Source: Sphaerolaimus hirsutus
Taxonomy: Eukaryota; Nematoda; Chromadorea; Monhysterida; Sphaerolaimidae
Direction of reading: 5' to 3'
NCBI GenBank assembly: GCA_964036195.1
Contig: OZ038457.1
Location: forward strand, 24,252,787-24,316,786
DNA: 64,000 nucleotides
Positions 22,747 to 33,200 of the stretch are shown here, piece after piece. The notes under the pieces are model-generated. The model was not told the DNA's origin, ran no database searches, and was given only the letters and a program-made list of their open reading frames with translations. A program made the position numbers and the translations under genes. Positions within the stretch are counted from its first letter, which is position 1. Every line of letters starts with the position of its first letter.

Positions 22747-23330
22747 TTGTTAAAAGTACTCAACTTTCCCGAAAGTAAACGTAAAAGTACCTAAAGTATT
22801 TATTTTCTACTCACAGTAAAAGAAGGTAAAAGTTGATGAAAAAATAGAAGGGCGCACTTTTATTAGAATAAATATGGTAACTGGTACAAAAGTGTCAAAA
22901 TTACAATGTGCCTACACACACCAGTTTTCACCGTGACTTCGTGTGAAAACTGAAATTTTTTCAAATGCAAATTAATGAATTCGGTTGAATGATTTAATTT
23001 TAATTAAATTTGAATTCAAATAAATGAAAGTTAAAGATTGAAAATTTCAAAACTAAAACACATAGCATACGATAAGAGTAGGCTGAATGTGGCCATGTCG
23101 CCATTTCAGTTTTCACACAAGTCACTGTGAAAACTAGTGTGTGTAGGGCCATTGAGTTTGTAAAATTGTTAAAAGTACTCAACTTTCCCGAAAGTAAACG
23201 TAAAAGTAAAGTATTTATTTTCTACTCACAGTAAAAGAAGGTAAAAGTTGACGAAAAAATAGAAGGGCGCACTTCTATTTGAATAAATATGGTAACTGGT
23301 ACAAAAGTGTCAAAATTACAATAGGCTAAA
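22747..23330. repeat. Tandem repeat flanking a MITE in the astacin intron
   Basis: About 160 bp beginning near GTTGTTAAAAGTACTCAACT occurs twice (22747-22908 and 23163-23325), separated by the MITE at 22909-23148. U2 has one copy and no MITE. Confidence 0.75.
22909..23148. mobile_element. MITE, CCTACACACACYAGTTTTCAC ends
   Basis: Ends CCTACACACACCAGTTTTCAC and the complement of CCTACACACACTAGTTTTCAC are inverted. A further inner pair, TGTGAAAACTGAAAT and ATTTCAGTTTTCACA, extends the arms to about 45 bp. It is absent from the U2 copy of this intron, so the insertion is recent. Confidence 0.78.
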
Positions 23331-23414
23331 CTCAATTTTAGAAATTCTGGTGTTAACGATAATAAAATTGGATATGCTTCAACTCAATCACTGAATTATA
23401 GCACTACACTTCAG

Positions 23415-23539
23415 GAACAGGTGCGTTGTGTCAGGATAGAGCAGAAAAGTGGTTCTGCAACAGTCACAAGGGAAGATGCAATAATCGCAAATACAAGGGC
23501 GTATATGCGAACTGCAAGAAGACCTGTGGACTTTGTTGA
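23415..23539 (+). CDS. ShKT-domain final exon of truncated astacin copy
   Basis: Acceptor ACTTCAG; the frame is fixed by the phase-1 donor of the previous exon. It encodes a six-cysteine ShKT domain (C-x-D...W-x-C...C...Y...C-x-x-T-C-x-x-C), with CQDRAEKWFC at the start and CKKTCGLC immediately before TGA. ShKT domains are common C-terminal modules of astacins in nematodes and cnidarians, where they are structural or binding modules and do not by themselves mean a toxin. The exon appears identical base for base to the U2 copy at 50972-51096. Confidence 0.85.
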
Positions 23540-23566
23540 TTTGGTGCTGTGATTTCTGAAACACTG

Positions 23567-23739
23567 GTGCCATTCCCGCACCCTGTAAAGTGTTAAATGT
23601 CATGTAAAATGTCACAGAAATTTGTCAATTGTCATGCCACACTTCAGTGATAAAATCTTTTCTTTTTGTTTAAATTGACATTTATTTAACATCACATTTG
23701 ACACTTGACTTTACACTTTACAGGGCACGGGATTGCCCT
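23567..23739. mobile_element. MITE of the GTCCCAGACC family, variant
   Basis: CATTCCCGCACCCTGTAAAG at the left and CTTTACAGGGCACGGGATTG at the right are inverted. It starts about 30 bp after the ShKT stop codon. Present in both duplication units (51121-51289 in U2). Confidence 0.65.
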
Positions 23740-24206
23740 CAGTATTCGTTTGTAGTGAATCATGTTTATTCTAGCGATTAGGCGACATTCACACAGTTTT
23801 TCTGTGACAACAATAATACCTATTGATTTTTCAATCATCTTTTCATCGTGAAAATGTTCATTCATCATTTGACCCCTCGATCTCGGACAAGGACATCTTT
23901 GCCTAGGACAAACATCAAACTTCATCGATCATGTAATCATGCACATTGCGTATTTGTCCTGTGCTGCCTCATTTACAAGGCTAATGTATTTATGAAATTT
24001 GATGTTTGTCCTAGTTATAGGCATTTCATTTTCATCTAAAAAATGGTTGAAAAATTTAAATTTTTGTCGTCACAAACAAAAGTCGACGCGGACTTACGTT
24101 TCCTGATGAAACAAATGTTTTTCTCATAATAAAATGTTTGAAACTGCACTTTGATACCTTAAACGCACACATGAACATAAATCAGCTGTAAATTAAACGT
24201 CATAAC

Positions 24207-25106
24207 TAGTGATGGAAAAGCGCCAGAAAAAATGGCGCCAGGCGCCAAGGGCGCCATGGCGCCATTCAGAAAGTGGGCGCCAAGCGCCAAGGGCGCCACA
24301 GAAAAAGGGCGCCAGGCGCCAAGGGCGCCATGGCGCCATTCGTAAAGTGGGCGCCAGGCGCCAGGGGCGCCACGAATAGAGGGCGCCAAACGCCAAGGGC
24401 GCCATTTGGAAAATAGGGCGCCAGGAAAAATAAGTGTCTACAACACCCTGCTTGTGCTAAAAATGTTGCTACAGCACTGTGGTACACGCATTCACGTCTT
24501 AATTCGCGTTCTTCAGGATGTAATGAACAAAAACACATCTGGCAACAAAACATTTTTCAATAAAATCCACATGACGAATTCAAACACAATGGAAATTGTC
24601 ATTTGATAACAATCCATTCACTTCAAATAGGCTTTTCCAATAAATATTTCCCTGAAATGGACAAAAACGGAATTGCAACGATTTGAATCCTTTTTTTATA
24701 ATTTTGCAAGTTCGACGGTCCATCATTCTTGTCTTCTGATCCGTCAGACACATCTGATGAAACGTTGGACGAAAGATTTCCACCGACTCACACCACTTTG
24801 TCCATTTTTCTGACGAATTTAGATCATCCACAGATGCATTTTTCATGATTTTTTTCATTTACACAGCACTCACCTTGAAACCCTGCTGGCGCCTTTTTGG
24901 CGCCCTTTTAAAGCAGGGCGCCAGGCGCCAAGGGCGCCACGGAAAAAGGGCGCCAAGCGCCAAGGGCGCCATGGCGCCTTTCAGAATGTGGGCGCCAAGC
25001 GCCAAGGGCGCCACAGAAAAAGGGCGCCAAGCGCCAATGGCGCCATGGCGCGGCGCCCTTTGGCGCCCTCAAATGGCGCCAGCGCCATGGCGCCATTCCA
25101 TCACTA
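24207..25106. mobile_element. hAT-type element with GGCGCC arrays (U1)
   Basis: Ends TAGTGATGGAAAAGCGCC and the complement of TAGTGATGGAATGGCGCC, with a perfect 8-bp duplication GTCATAAC (24199-24206 and 25107-25114). About 230 bp at each end is packed with GGGCGCCAAGCGCCAAGG-type subterminal repeats. The unique middle (about 24420-24880) is conserved in the copies at 44133 and 51751. The long frames rich in Ala, Pro and Trp come from the repeats and are not proteins. Confidence 0.9.
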
Positions 25107-25144
25107 GTCATAACCAATTGTTTATCCGGAAGCTGCACGCACAG

Positions 25145-25345
25145 CTAGGGTGTCAAAAAAATTTTTTAATAAAAAACGGAAAACGGAAAGGTAAAAATTT
25201 TCACTTTACGGAAAACGGAAAACGGAAAGGTAAAAAAAAAATTTCTACCGAAAAACGGAAAGGTAAAAAAATTTCACTCTGCGGAAAACAGAAAACGGAA
25301 AGGTAAAAAAAAATTATCAGCCGGAAAACGGAAATACTTGATTCA
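25145..25345. repeat. AAACGGAAAGGTAAAAA low-complexity tract
   Basis: Repeated AAAACGGAAAACGGAAAGG units separated by A/T runs. Shared with 52700-52890 in U2, with a diverged relative near 2943-3020. Confidence 0.6.
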
Positions 25346-25906
25346 TTTATAATTTATTTATTGATTTATCAATACATTCATCTGACGCTGACCACTGATC
25401 TACAAAACTAAGAAATGAAACAAATTCACAATCCGATCCGATCACAATAATCTTGTAGCAAAATTTTCAATCCAGTTCAGCCAAAAAGTGACATGTAATC
25501 CCTTTTTCCATAATACTGGTGGTATGGAGATCTGGGGCCAACTTCAAAAGTGCACAAGTAGTGACAAAAAGGTGTTGAGTGAGTTTGGGTGTTAAAGCAC
25601 AAAACATTGGTTGCACTCGACTCCGCCTTTTTCTATTTTTTTGTGTGTGTGTGCATAAGTATTTATATACGTAGCGCGTTGGTGCGTTAGCGCAAAAAAA
25701 CTCAAGCATGTGTAGATGCATACAGCACTGTCCGCACAGTAAGTTGAGTGTCAAGTAAACTTAGAAATGCCAAGTATTTCAATTTACAAATTTACCTATC
25801 CCTCAACTGCCATTTGTCACTCACACTTTACACTTTACCTCACACTGACAACACCACCTAGCACTTAGCACTTTTCCAGTCACTTGTGCACTTGTGAAAT
25901 TGTCAC

Positions 25907-25974
25907 CTGTTGCGCATGCCGGGCATGGGCAGCGAGGGCATCATGGTCTCCAACAGGTAGTCCGCCTTGTCAAC
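25907..25974 (-). CDS. Short conserved minus-strand exon (exon 2, U1)
   Basis: On the minus strand: acceptor ACACATTGCAG, donor AG|GTGACA, 68 nt. It encodes VDKADYLLETMMPSLPMPG followed by MRN, with codons ending mostly in G or C. The U2 copy differs by one synonymous change and one Leu-to-Phe change. The protein is not recognised. Its phase does not fit a direct join to the exon at 26317-26425 (that exon ends in phase 2, this one reads from phase 0), so a further small exon is probably missing. Confidence 0.5.
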
Positions 25975-26130
25975 CTGCAATGTGTGGGAGGGAACCCCCT
26001 AGTTCTAGCGGTTTTCACATCACTACGCGTTATCGACTAAGAAATACATAAGTAATTTTGGGCGCATACCTTCTACTACTTCTACCTTCGCCCAACTACT
26101 CACTGCGCAGTTTTTTGCTATTTCGGAGTA

Positions 26131-26225
26131 CCGTATTTCCTCGAAATACCCCCCTTTAACCCCCCCCCCCTCTCGGGACCACTATGAAACAATCTCCCCC
26201 CGGGGGGTATTTCGAGGAAATACGG
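26131..26225. mobile_element. 95-bp G-run MITE specific to U1
   Basis: CCGTATTTCCTCGAAATACC inverted at both ends, TA on both sides. U2 has the empty site GGAGTAAATTTAAAT near 53675, proving a TA duplication and insertion after the segmental duplication (or exact loss from U2). Confidence 0.9.
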
Positions 26226-26316
26226 TAAATGTAAATACCCATTATCAACTCTGCCCCAATGACTCACAACAGGTCTGTGTGCCAACTCATTGCCAGTGTG
26301 CCTTATAATCCAATAC

Positions 26317-26425
26317 CTGCCCACATTGGTGCGCGAATTGAAGGGGTTGCTTCCGGTGGGCGCGCTGCGCACCACCGCGCCGGGGCCGCACAGCGACAAC
26401 ACCATGGCGCATATCAGCACTACGC
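26317..26425 (-). CDS. Minus-strand exon with signal-like hydrophobic stretch (U1)
   Basis: On the minus strand: acceptor CCAACACAG, donor CAG|GTATTG, 109 nt, phase 1 to phase 2. It encodes GVVLICAMVLSLCGPGAVV, then RSAPTGSNPFNSRTNVG. This looks like a signal peptide or membrane segment followed by a mature start. In this frame both differences from the U2 copy (53768-53876) are synonymous, and third positions are almost all G or C, so purifying selection and this frame are favoured. Another open frame would make both changes amino-acid altering. The protein family is not recognised. Confidence 0.5.
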
Positions 26426-26793
26426 CTGTGTTGGTGATGGCAAACCATTTGGGTATAGTGTGATAGTTTTAGTGTCATTTTTAGATGACTATTCGAATTT
26501 TTTTAAATTTAGTTTTAGAATTTTTAGAATTTTCCCCTTACCTAGATAGATGAATCTTTATTGGGGCTGGGGGCATCACACACAAATTTCCATATTTATT
26601 TTCTTATAATCTTCACATAACTATTTATGTAGAGTGGATGTAAATGGTTCATTTAGCCTTTCTGGGAAGTGTTTTTTTCTACTGTCGTTTCTACAAACAG
26701 CTTACTAATCCATAACTGTTTCAAGTGTTAGATGGGGGGGGGGGTATTTTTGTCCCAATCTCACTCGGTATTAAGGGAATAATTCAAGCGAAT

Positions 26794-26956
26794 GGCCCCA
26801 GACACGCTAGTTGACATCGACACCAAATGTCAACTGGTTCCGTCCCTGATTCAAAGCTTGCATTTGAACGTCGTTCGTCGGCTCGTCAGCAAGCTTTGAA
26901 TCGGGATCGGCACCAGTTGACATTTGGTGTCGATGTCAACTAGCGTGTGTGGGCCC
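26794..26956. mobile_element. Palindromic MITE, ACACGCTAGTTGACATCGAC ends (U1)
   Basis: The ends GGCCCCAGACACGCTAGTTG and its complement form extend about 45 bp inwards through ACACCAAATGTCAACTGGT. Present in both units, so older than the duplication. Confidence 0.75.
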
Positions 26957-26999
26957 AATACGGTAGGTCTCGCTGAGAGATACAACAGTTAAAAAAAGT

Positions 27000-29054
27000 A
27001 AATAAAAATGTAAGGACACTCACCAGAAAAATAAGTGCACATGTATTTCATGATACGTTTTTGCCCCTCTGCCATGTGGAGATTTATATAGAATATTTAC
27101 TGCCTATTCTCGTGAAGAATGATAATACCTAGAATACAATAAAATAACATTATTGTTAGCGACTCACCCCGCTAAAATTGAAATTACATATTACGGAACT
27201 AAAAATATACGGGCAGAAAATCCTTTAAGTACATGACTAGAATAGTACCATACTGATTGAACCGCAACGAGAATACCAAAATCTTGAATAAGATCCCGTG
27301 ATAATTACTGCGCCAAATTCACCTGAAACCAAGTGAATGTGTTGAGAAAAATACCCTAAATCCTCGACTAAGACCCCAGGGGAGTTATTATTTCGTCAGA
27401 GGTATTCGAGGGGGACTTATTCAAGAGGGGGGAGTTATTCGAGGGGGGGGGGACTTTGTTTTTCCTCAGAAAATTGGACTGAATTGATTGTATGGGCGCA
27501 GTCTGTCAACCCATGTAATTCAGGTATTTAATTGTCCAACAGAAACAAAAAGATGCATACCTATACACTGCATACACATCATGTATATGCTGTCGCTGCC
27601 GTACGCTAATATTCTTATGTATTTTTGTATTGTATCCTTGACATACAGAGGGAGAGTTGTTCAAGAGGGGGGGTTTATTCGAGGGGGGAGTTATTTTTTC
27701 CTCATCTCTCCAACAGGGGGGAGTTATTCAAGGGGGTGTTATTCGAGGGGAGTCTTATTCGAGGATTTGCGGTACTTACCGTATTTCTTACCTTATTGAC
27801 GTGTTCGATTACATTGACGTGCTCGTTTACATTGACCCCCCAAAACCGCTTATGAAAGAATACATTTGCGGTCAATATGATCGAAGTAATACGGTATTTT
27901 TGTTTCTACATTCAGACGTGCACGGTAATTTCCCTGAAAGTGTGGCTTTTCCCTTAATTATTATTAGCAATTCCCTATGGGAATCATAGGATTTTTATTA
28001 GATCCTCATTTTTAGTTGCACTTATTTGAAGTATCAAAAAAGGAAACGTTTTCTTGTATTTAAAAAAGTGCCCGTCCAATTTGAATGACGGTACCTTGTT
28101 TTCTGTAGTTTGTATCTAAGGGTACTGTTCTTTACAAGCTGAGGGGTAGGGTTCAAATAGAATCACGATGACAATCACTAGATTATGATATCCATTTTGA
28201 GGGAGTGCGTTTCCAGATTGAATAAAATGTCATATACTGTATTCTTTCTAATAGAACGGCATACCTCCAATAGAACGGCAGAGAAATTCTGCACTCACGA
28301 AAACAATAAAACGGCAGCCTCCAATAGAACGACAGATAGATATTACGTTGGAAGGGTCAAAAAAACAGGGCCCCGACATTGCCAACACTGCTCACGTCAC
28401 GTGCACTGACCCGCGTGACCCCGATAATGATTACCGTATATTATCGAATAAGTACCCCTTTGAATAAGTCCCCCATCTTGTGAGCGTAAGGAACCCCCCC
28501 CCCCCCCTCGAATAAAACCCCCCATTTTGATGGGCAGGAAGCATTTCACAACATTTCACATTTACAAAAAGCGTTTTATGTCTTTATTATGTAATTTATA
28601 TCTATCTTGCAGCTACAGTTCACTAACATTGATTTCACTGTTTGAATTGTGGATTTTACATTCCTACAAATGATTCATGTTACCAAATTTACCCCCTTTG
28701 TGCAGTAAATTTATCACACATTTTACTGAAAATTCTGACGAACAAAAATAACTTCTCACTCGAATAAGTCCCCTCAAAAAATTATGACGAAAAAAAACTC
28801 CCCGGGGACTTATTCGAGGATATACTCTGCCTTAAAATTGCAAAAAGTAGCTTCATTTTGCCTACAAATCCTAGTGATCTTACATAGAGGAAATCCCCAT
28901 AATAACTGATAGATAACTAGTAAAGCTCTGGCTTAAATTGCATGGTGTTTCATAAACGATACGGTTTGATTTAACTTCCACCCATTTTGAAAATGTGCAG
29001 CCATTTAATGCTCTAATTCAACTTGTGACTCAAGGCCAAAGAAAGTTGAGACGA
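27000..29054. other. Non-coding block of nested G-run elements (U1)
   Basis: Holds several CTCGAATAAGNCCCC / GGGGACTTATTCGAGG elements (27355-27775; 28435-28825) and a CCGTATTTCTT...AATACGG element (27779-27896) whose ends also share GTCAATATGATCG. Shared with 61495-63440. Open frames here read through G-run repeats and are not credible genes. Confidence 0.55.
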
Positions 29055-29184
29055 CTCGTGACTAGTGATGGAAAAGCGCCATGGCGCTGGCGCCTGGCGC
29101 TAGCGCCAAAGCAAAAAGCGCCATGGCGCTTTTGGCGCTTGGCGCTAAAACGCTCTGGCGCCATTGGCGCTTGGCGCTGGGGTT

Positions 29185-29547
29185 TATAAAATCCTAGCAA
29201 GCACATGAAATTTATTTGTTACTTTCGTAGGACTCGATTGCTAATTTTATTTATATTGTACAAATAATATTCAATAAGTCAATGAAAAGCTACTTTATTA
29301 TATCTCTCCACTGCGTCTGAATACTAGAATGAATTCAACGCTCAAAAACCCGCGAGCAAATGCACCGAGAACAACAACATTTACTGAAACAGAAAGGTAT
29401 GTTTAGTCTAGGCACTCAAAGTCGGCAAGCATTTCAGCTAATAAAATGTCACGTAATAAGGAATGTGTCGTTCGATCGCAAGACAGGAAAAATTGCAATT
29501 ACGATAATGATAAAATCACATGTCTGAAATTTCCAGCTTTCAGCACA
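29185..29547 (-). repeat. 3' LTR
   Basis: 363 bp, matching 38003-38365 except for 2 substitutions (TAGTCTAGG against TAGTCTTGG; TGTCACGT against TGTCGCGT). Confidence 0.95.
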
Positions 29548-29605
29548 CTCCCAAACAAACAAAAATGGCTAGAAATAGCTATTCTATTTTAGCAGGCAAA
29601 TGCGA

Positions 29606-30268
29606 TTACTCTTTAGGCAACAAATCTTCGCTATTCACGTCCCCCGGGTCATCATCCTCCATTTCCTCGACATTGGCGTCCTTCATTTGAGAGACTTTGT
29701 CTTGGTGTTTCTGGGCAGGGTCGCCGCGATTCGATCCTGCTTTGGAAGTGGATGAAGTTGAACTTGAACTTGATGATGATTCGGTAGATGATCTACGTCT
29801 ACGTCTTTTTGGGGGCCGTGAAGTTTGACATCCAACAGTTCGCAATTTGAGGGGTGTTTTGTGAGATTTGATGTTGGTGAATTGATTGACATTTGACTTT
29901 TTGTTGAACCGAGTTGAAGTTGAAATTGCTGTAACTCGATGTTGTTTATTGACTCTCCCGATTCCTGGTGGCTGAAGGTTGTCCAGGGTAATCCTGATAC
30001 GTTTTGGTGGGTATTCAGCCATGTCATAGGACGGGGTTTCCGACGCCTCATTGGCAGAGGGCTCAGTTCGAATGTTTGGGTCAATATTGGGTTGGGAAGT
30101 GATGTCAGGTCTATTGAAGTTTCTGATGGTTGGGCTTCTAGACTCGCAACTTCTTTGTTGCTCATCACCTGTTTCAGCGGTGGCGATTTCCAGTCCAGTT
30201 TCTTCAACCGGCGGTGAATTCGGAAGCCGCACCCTTTGCTGCAGGACCGGCCACGTATCGACTTCCAC
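29606..30268 (-). CDS. Overlapping accessory frame at env tail
   Basis: 220 codons in a frame different from gag-pol-env, overlapping the last 195 or so codons of the long frame and ending 59 bp before the 3' LTR. There is no ATG: the nominal start is GTG. That GTG overlaps the AG of a strong splice-acceptor context (ATCTATCTGTATTTACAG), so expression as a second exon of a spliced transcript is the likely route. The product would be hydrophilic, with a basic nuclear-localisation-like cluster (RPPKRRRRRSS), a serine run just after it, and an acidic end (VEEMEDDDPGD). This composition resembles a regulatory nuclear protein. By analogy with complex retroviruses it may be a transcript-level regulator; that is inference. 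The alternative is a chance frame over a poorly constrained env tail. Confidence 0.5.
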   Translation of the reverse strand: MEVDTWPVLQQRVRLPNSPPVEETGLEIATAETGDEQQRSCESRSPTIRNFNRPDITSQPNIDPNIRTEPSANEASETPSYDMAEYPPKRIRITLDNLQPPGIGRVNKQHRVTAISTSTRFNKKSNVNQFTNIKSHKTPLKLRTVGCQTSRPPKRRRRRSSTESSSSSSSTSSTSKAGSNRGDPAQKHQDKVSQMKDANVEEMEDDDPGDVNSEDLLPKE

Positions 30269-33200
30269 TGTAAATACAGATAGATTAAATAGCCAATTAC
30301 CGCTAAAACAAATAATAAAATAATTATGTTCAATGCAGTTTGAAGTGGCCCGGTCAGTAATGTATCCAAAATGGATGCACTGCCGGCTGCAGTACCATGA
30401 ACAATGTGACCTAATTCCTTCCCTACGCCTTCGAAATATGCTCCAATTCCCTGACCAATTCCAGCCACAAAAGCTTGGACAGCCCTTGGGTCGTTTGACA
30501 TGCTTGAAAAATACTCGACGGCCGTATTTAATTGTTTTTCAACTCGGTGCAATTTTTCAAATTGGTGACGTGAAGCAATAATGCTAAAGGTGACATCTGT
30601 CATGCTTTTGCTCGGGGTGCCAGACACATTTAATGTAAATGGCTTCCAAGCACCATTCCAGACCAGTTCTAGGGGAATTTTCGTGACATGTAAATTAGTG
30701 GGTCCGTTTTCATTGGCCCAGTTTCCATTTTTTAATTCATAGTACTTATGGTCTTTGTACTGACAATGTTCCTCTGGTGAGTGAGTTATCAAATCCCGAC
30801 TGCCAGGGGACACAAAGAGTAAGTGGGTGTGATTTCTGATCATTACTGGCAAAAACTTGTAACATTTGTCATTTACTTTGTGATTGAAGTAAATTCGTTC
30901 TGCATTTACTTTTTTACATTCCCAGAACATTAGAATTTCTCCATGCCACTCAGCGTACACTTCTTGACTCCCGAGTAGCGCTCTCAACCCCAAGGTGGGA
31001 TTAAACGTGATGAATTGTGAAATCAAGTCAAGATGATGTTGACGTAAATGACACAATTGTTGCCAGATTAATGAAAATTGTTGAGATTCTAAGAAGGTGA
31101 TTTTATCCAACATAAATTGCCGTTGACTCACTAAAAAATGAGTTAAGTCTAACTTTTTGACCTCATCGCTTTTCCAGCGATGTTGGATCACTTGTGACTT
31201 TGATTTGGTGATTTCTAGAAATGTTGAACCTTGATCGGTGTATTTTGCTATGTTAGGTACACATTCAGAGTTGGGGGGACGATAACTCTGTGTTGACAGT
31301 GTAAATGCCGCCTGTAAATCGGGGATTATTATGTGATTTCCGGATTTTTGTCCCTCGAAATTTCCCACATGTTGAAATGCACATTGAGATTCAAATTTTG
31401 TCGCATTCCATATGGCTACTGCGTTACTGCTGTCAAAACAATACCCCGCTTGTGGGCTACAGTGAGAGAAGTCTTGAATTTCTGACACCAATGTTTTACC
31501 ATTTAGACTGGCTACTGTGCCCATTTCTACGTTGAAATTTGTAATTGTGTTTGTGAAGTTCCGACAGAAATAGCAGTATTGGATGTGTAGGGATTTATTT
31601 GTGCTCCACAGTGCTTCGTTAATTTGCACTAGTGGAATTCCTTTCCACATTTTGTCTTTTATCACATTTAGGCATTCTGACACTGTGACAATTTTATTTG
31701 TTAATATTTCTGGGGGCAGCATAGCTTTCCCTCCCACCAAACTCATGTACGTGACTATAGAGTGCTCTTGTTCATAGCACCTTGTGACTTGCGTTTTTTG
31801 TGGTTCTGTGCGTAGCGACCAAATTCTAACTCCCAATTTTTCTATCTGAGTTGGCACTGGAATTTTGCATGTGACTTTGTTTGGGATTAGAATAGGATGC
31901 CCTGTTCGTGTCTTGTGACATAAGTTGAATTGTTTATTGTATGAGGTACCCCAATTTTCATTCGCGTTTGTTGTTGAAATCATTGCAATCATCATGATTG
32001 CCATTGTTGACCAGAAGGCATATGAACCCACATATTTGCATGCTCTGGCTGGGGTCTTCCTCTTTTCTTGAATTTTTCCATTTTGTTTCTTGATTTCATT
32101 GATTTCTCTTTCTGTCGAATTGACTTCAGTTTTGATTTCTAAGGGGCATAATTGATTTGGAGATCTTTCAATTTCATGACCCGTATTTGTTTTCACTTTC
32201 ACACTTCTTATTTTGTGATCAGTTGAACAGTTAATTCCTGTGATTTTTCCTAATTGCCATGCACCCCTGGGCATTTTATCTTGTTTAATTAGAACAACTT
32301 GATTTACAACCGGTGATGTTTGCAGTCCAGGACGCTTGACATTTTTTCTATTTGCGGCATCTCTTAACATGTCAATGTATTGTTTTTGCCATGTTTGCCA
32401 TAGTGATTCCCGATTGTGTCTGATATTTTCCCACAAAATTAACATTTCATCTCGTTCTTTTTCTGCTATCGAATTTAATTCCATACTATCGATGCAGTTG
32501 GCGTGATTTTCTATGTTTTCGTGTGATTTATTGTGCTCCTCCATTGCTTGCGCCAATGGGGGCGTCCCCCAAAGAAAATGGATGGGTCGGAGCACAAATG
32601 CCGAGATGTCATCGTTGGAGACATAGGTAATGGGGCGTGAATTAACTGAATGTTCTATGTCGAGTATCACCGTGACCATTTCTTTCCATAGCAACAATCT
32701 TCTGCCACATGCCTTTTTTAGGAGCCTTTTTACCAGCCCCACCATTCTTTCATACACTCCCCCTTGCCAGGGGCTGCATGAAGTAATGAATTTCCATTTA
32801 ATTTGTGACATCATTTTTGCACAGTTCTTAAATGCTGGAGCATTATCCGACCACATTGTGGATGGCATTCCGCGACGGCACATGAATCGTTTGAGTGCCA
32901 ACACAGTGTCTGCCGTAGACACTGTGTCACAGCATTCTAAGTGAATTGCTCTCGTTGTAAAGCATGTGATCAGTAAAATGTGTTGTTTTTGTGTGACATT
33001 GTGAAATGAGTACAACACTGGTCCCATGAAATCTAGGCCACAGTGTGTGAATGGCTTGATGTGACTTTGTGATCGTGTGAAGGGCATGGTGTGAAATGTG
33101 GGTAGCGCAAAGGTTTCACCTTCTGCTTTCCTACAGGTTACGCATCTGCACAAAATGGACGCAACAACCCTTTTTGCACATGGCAGCCAGCAATATTCCC

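Noticed and set aside
24193..25138. Long Ala/Pro/Trp/Arg-rich open frames on both strands
   Set aside because: They are translations of GGCGCC repeat arrays in the hAT-type element and recur wherever the array occurs (44133, 51751, 29063).
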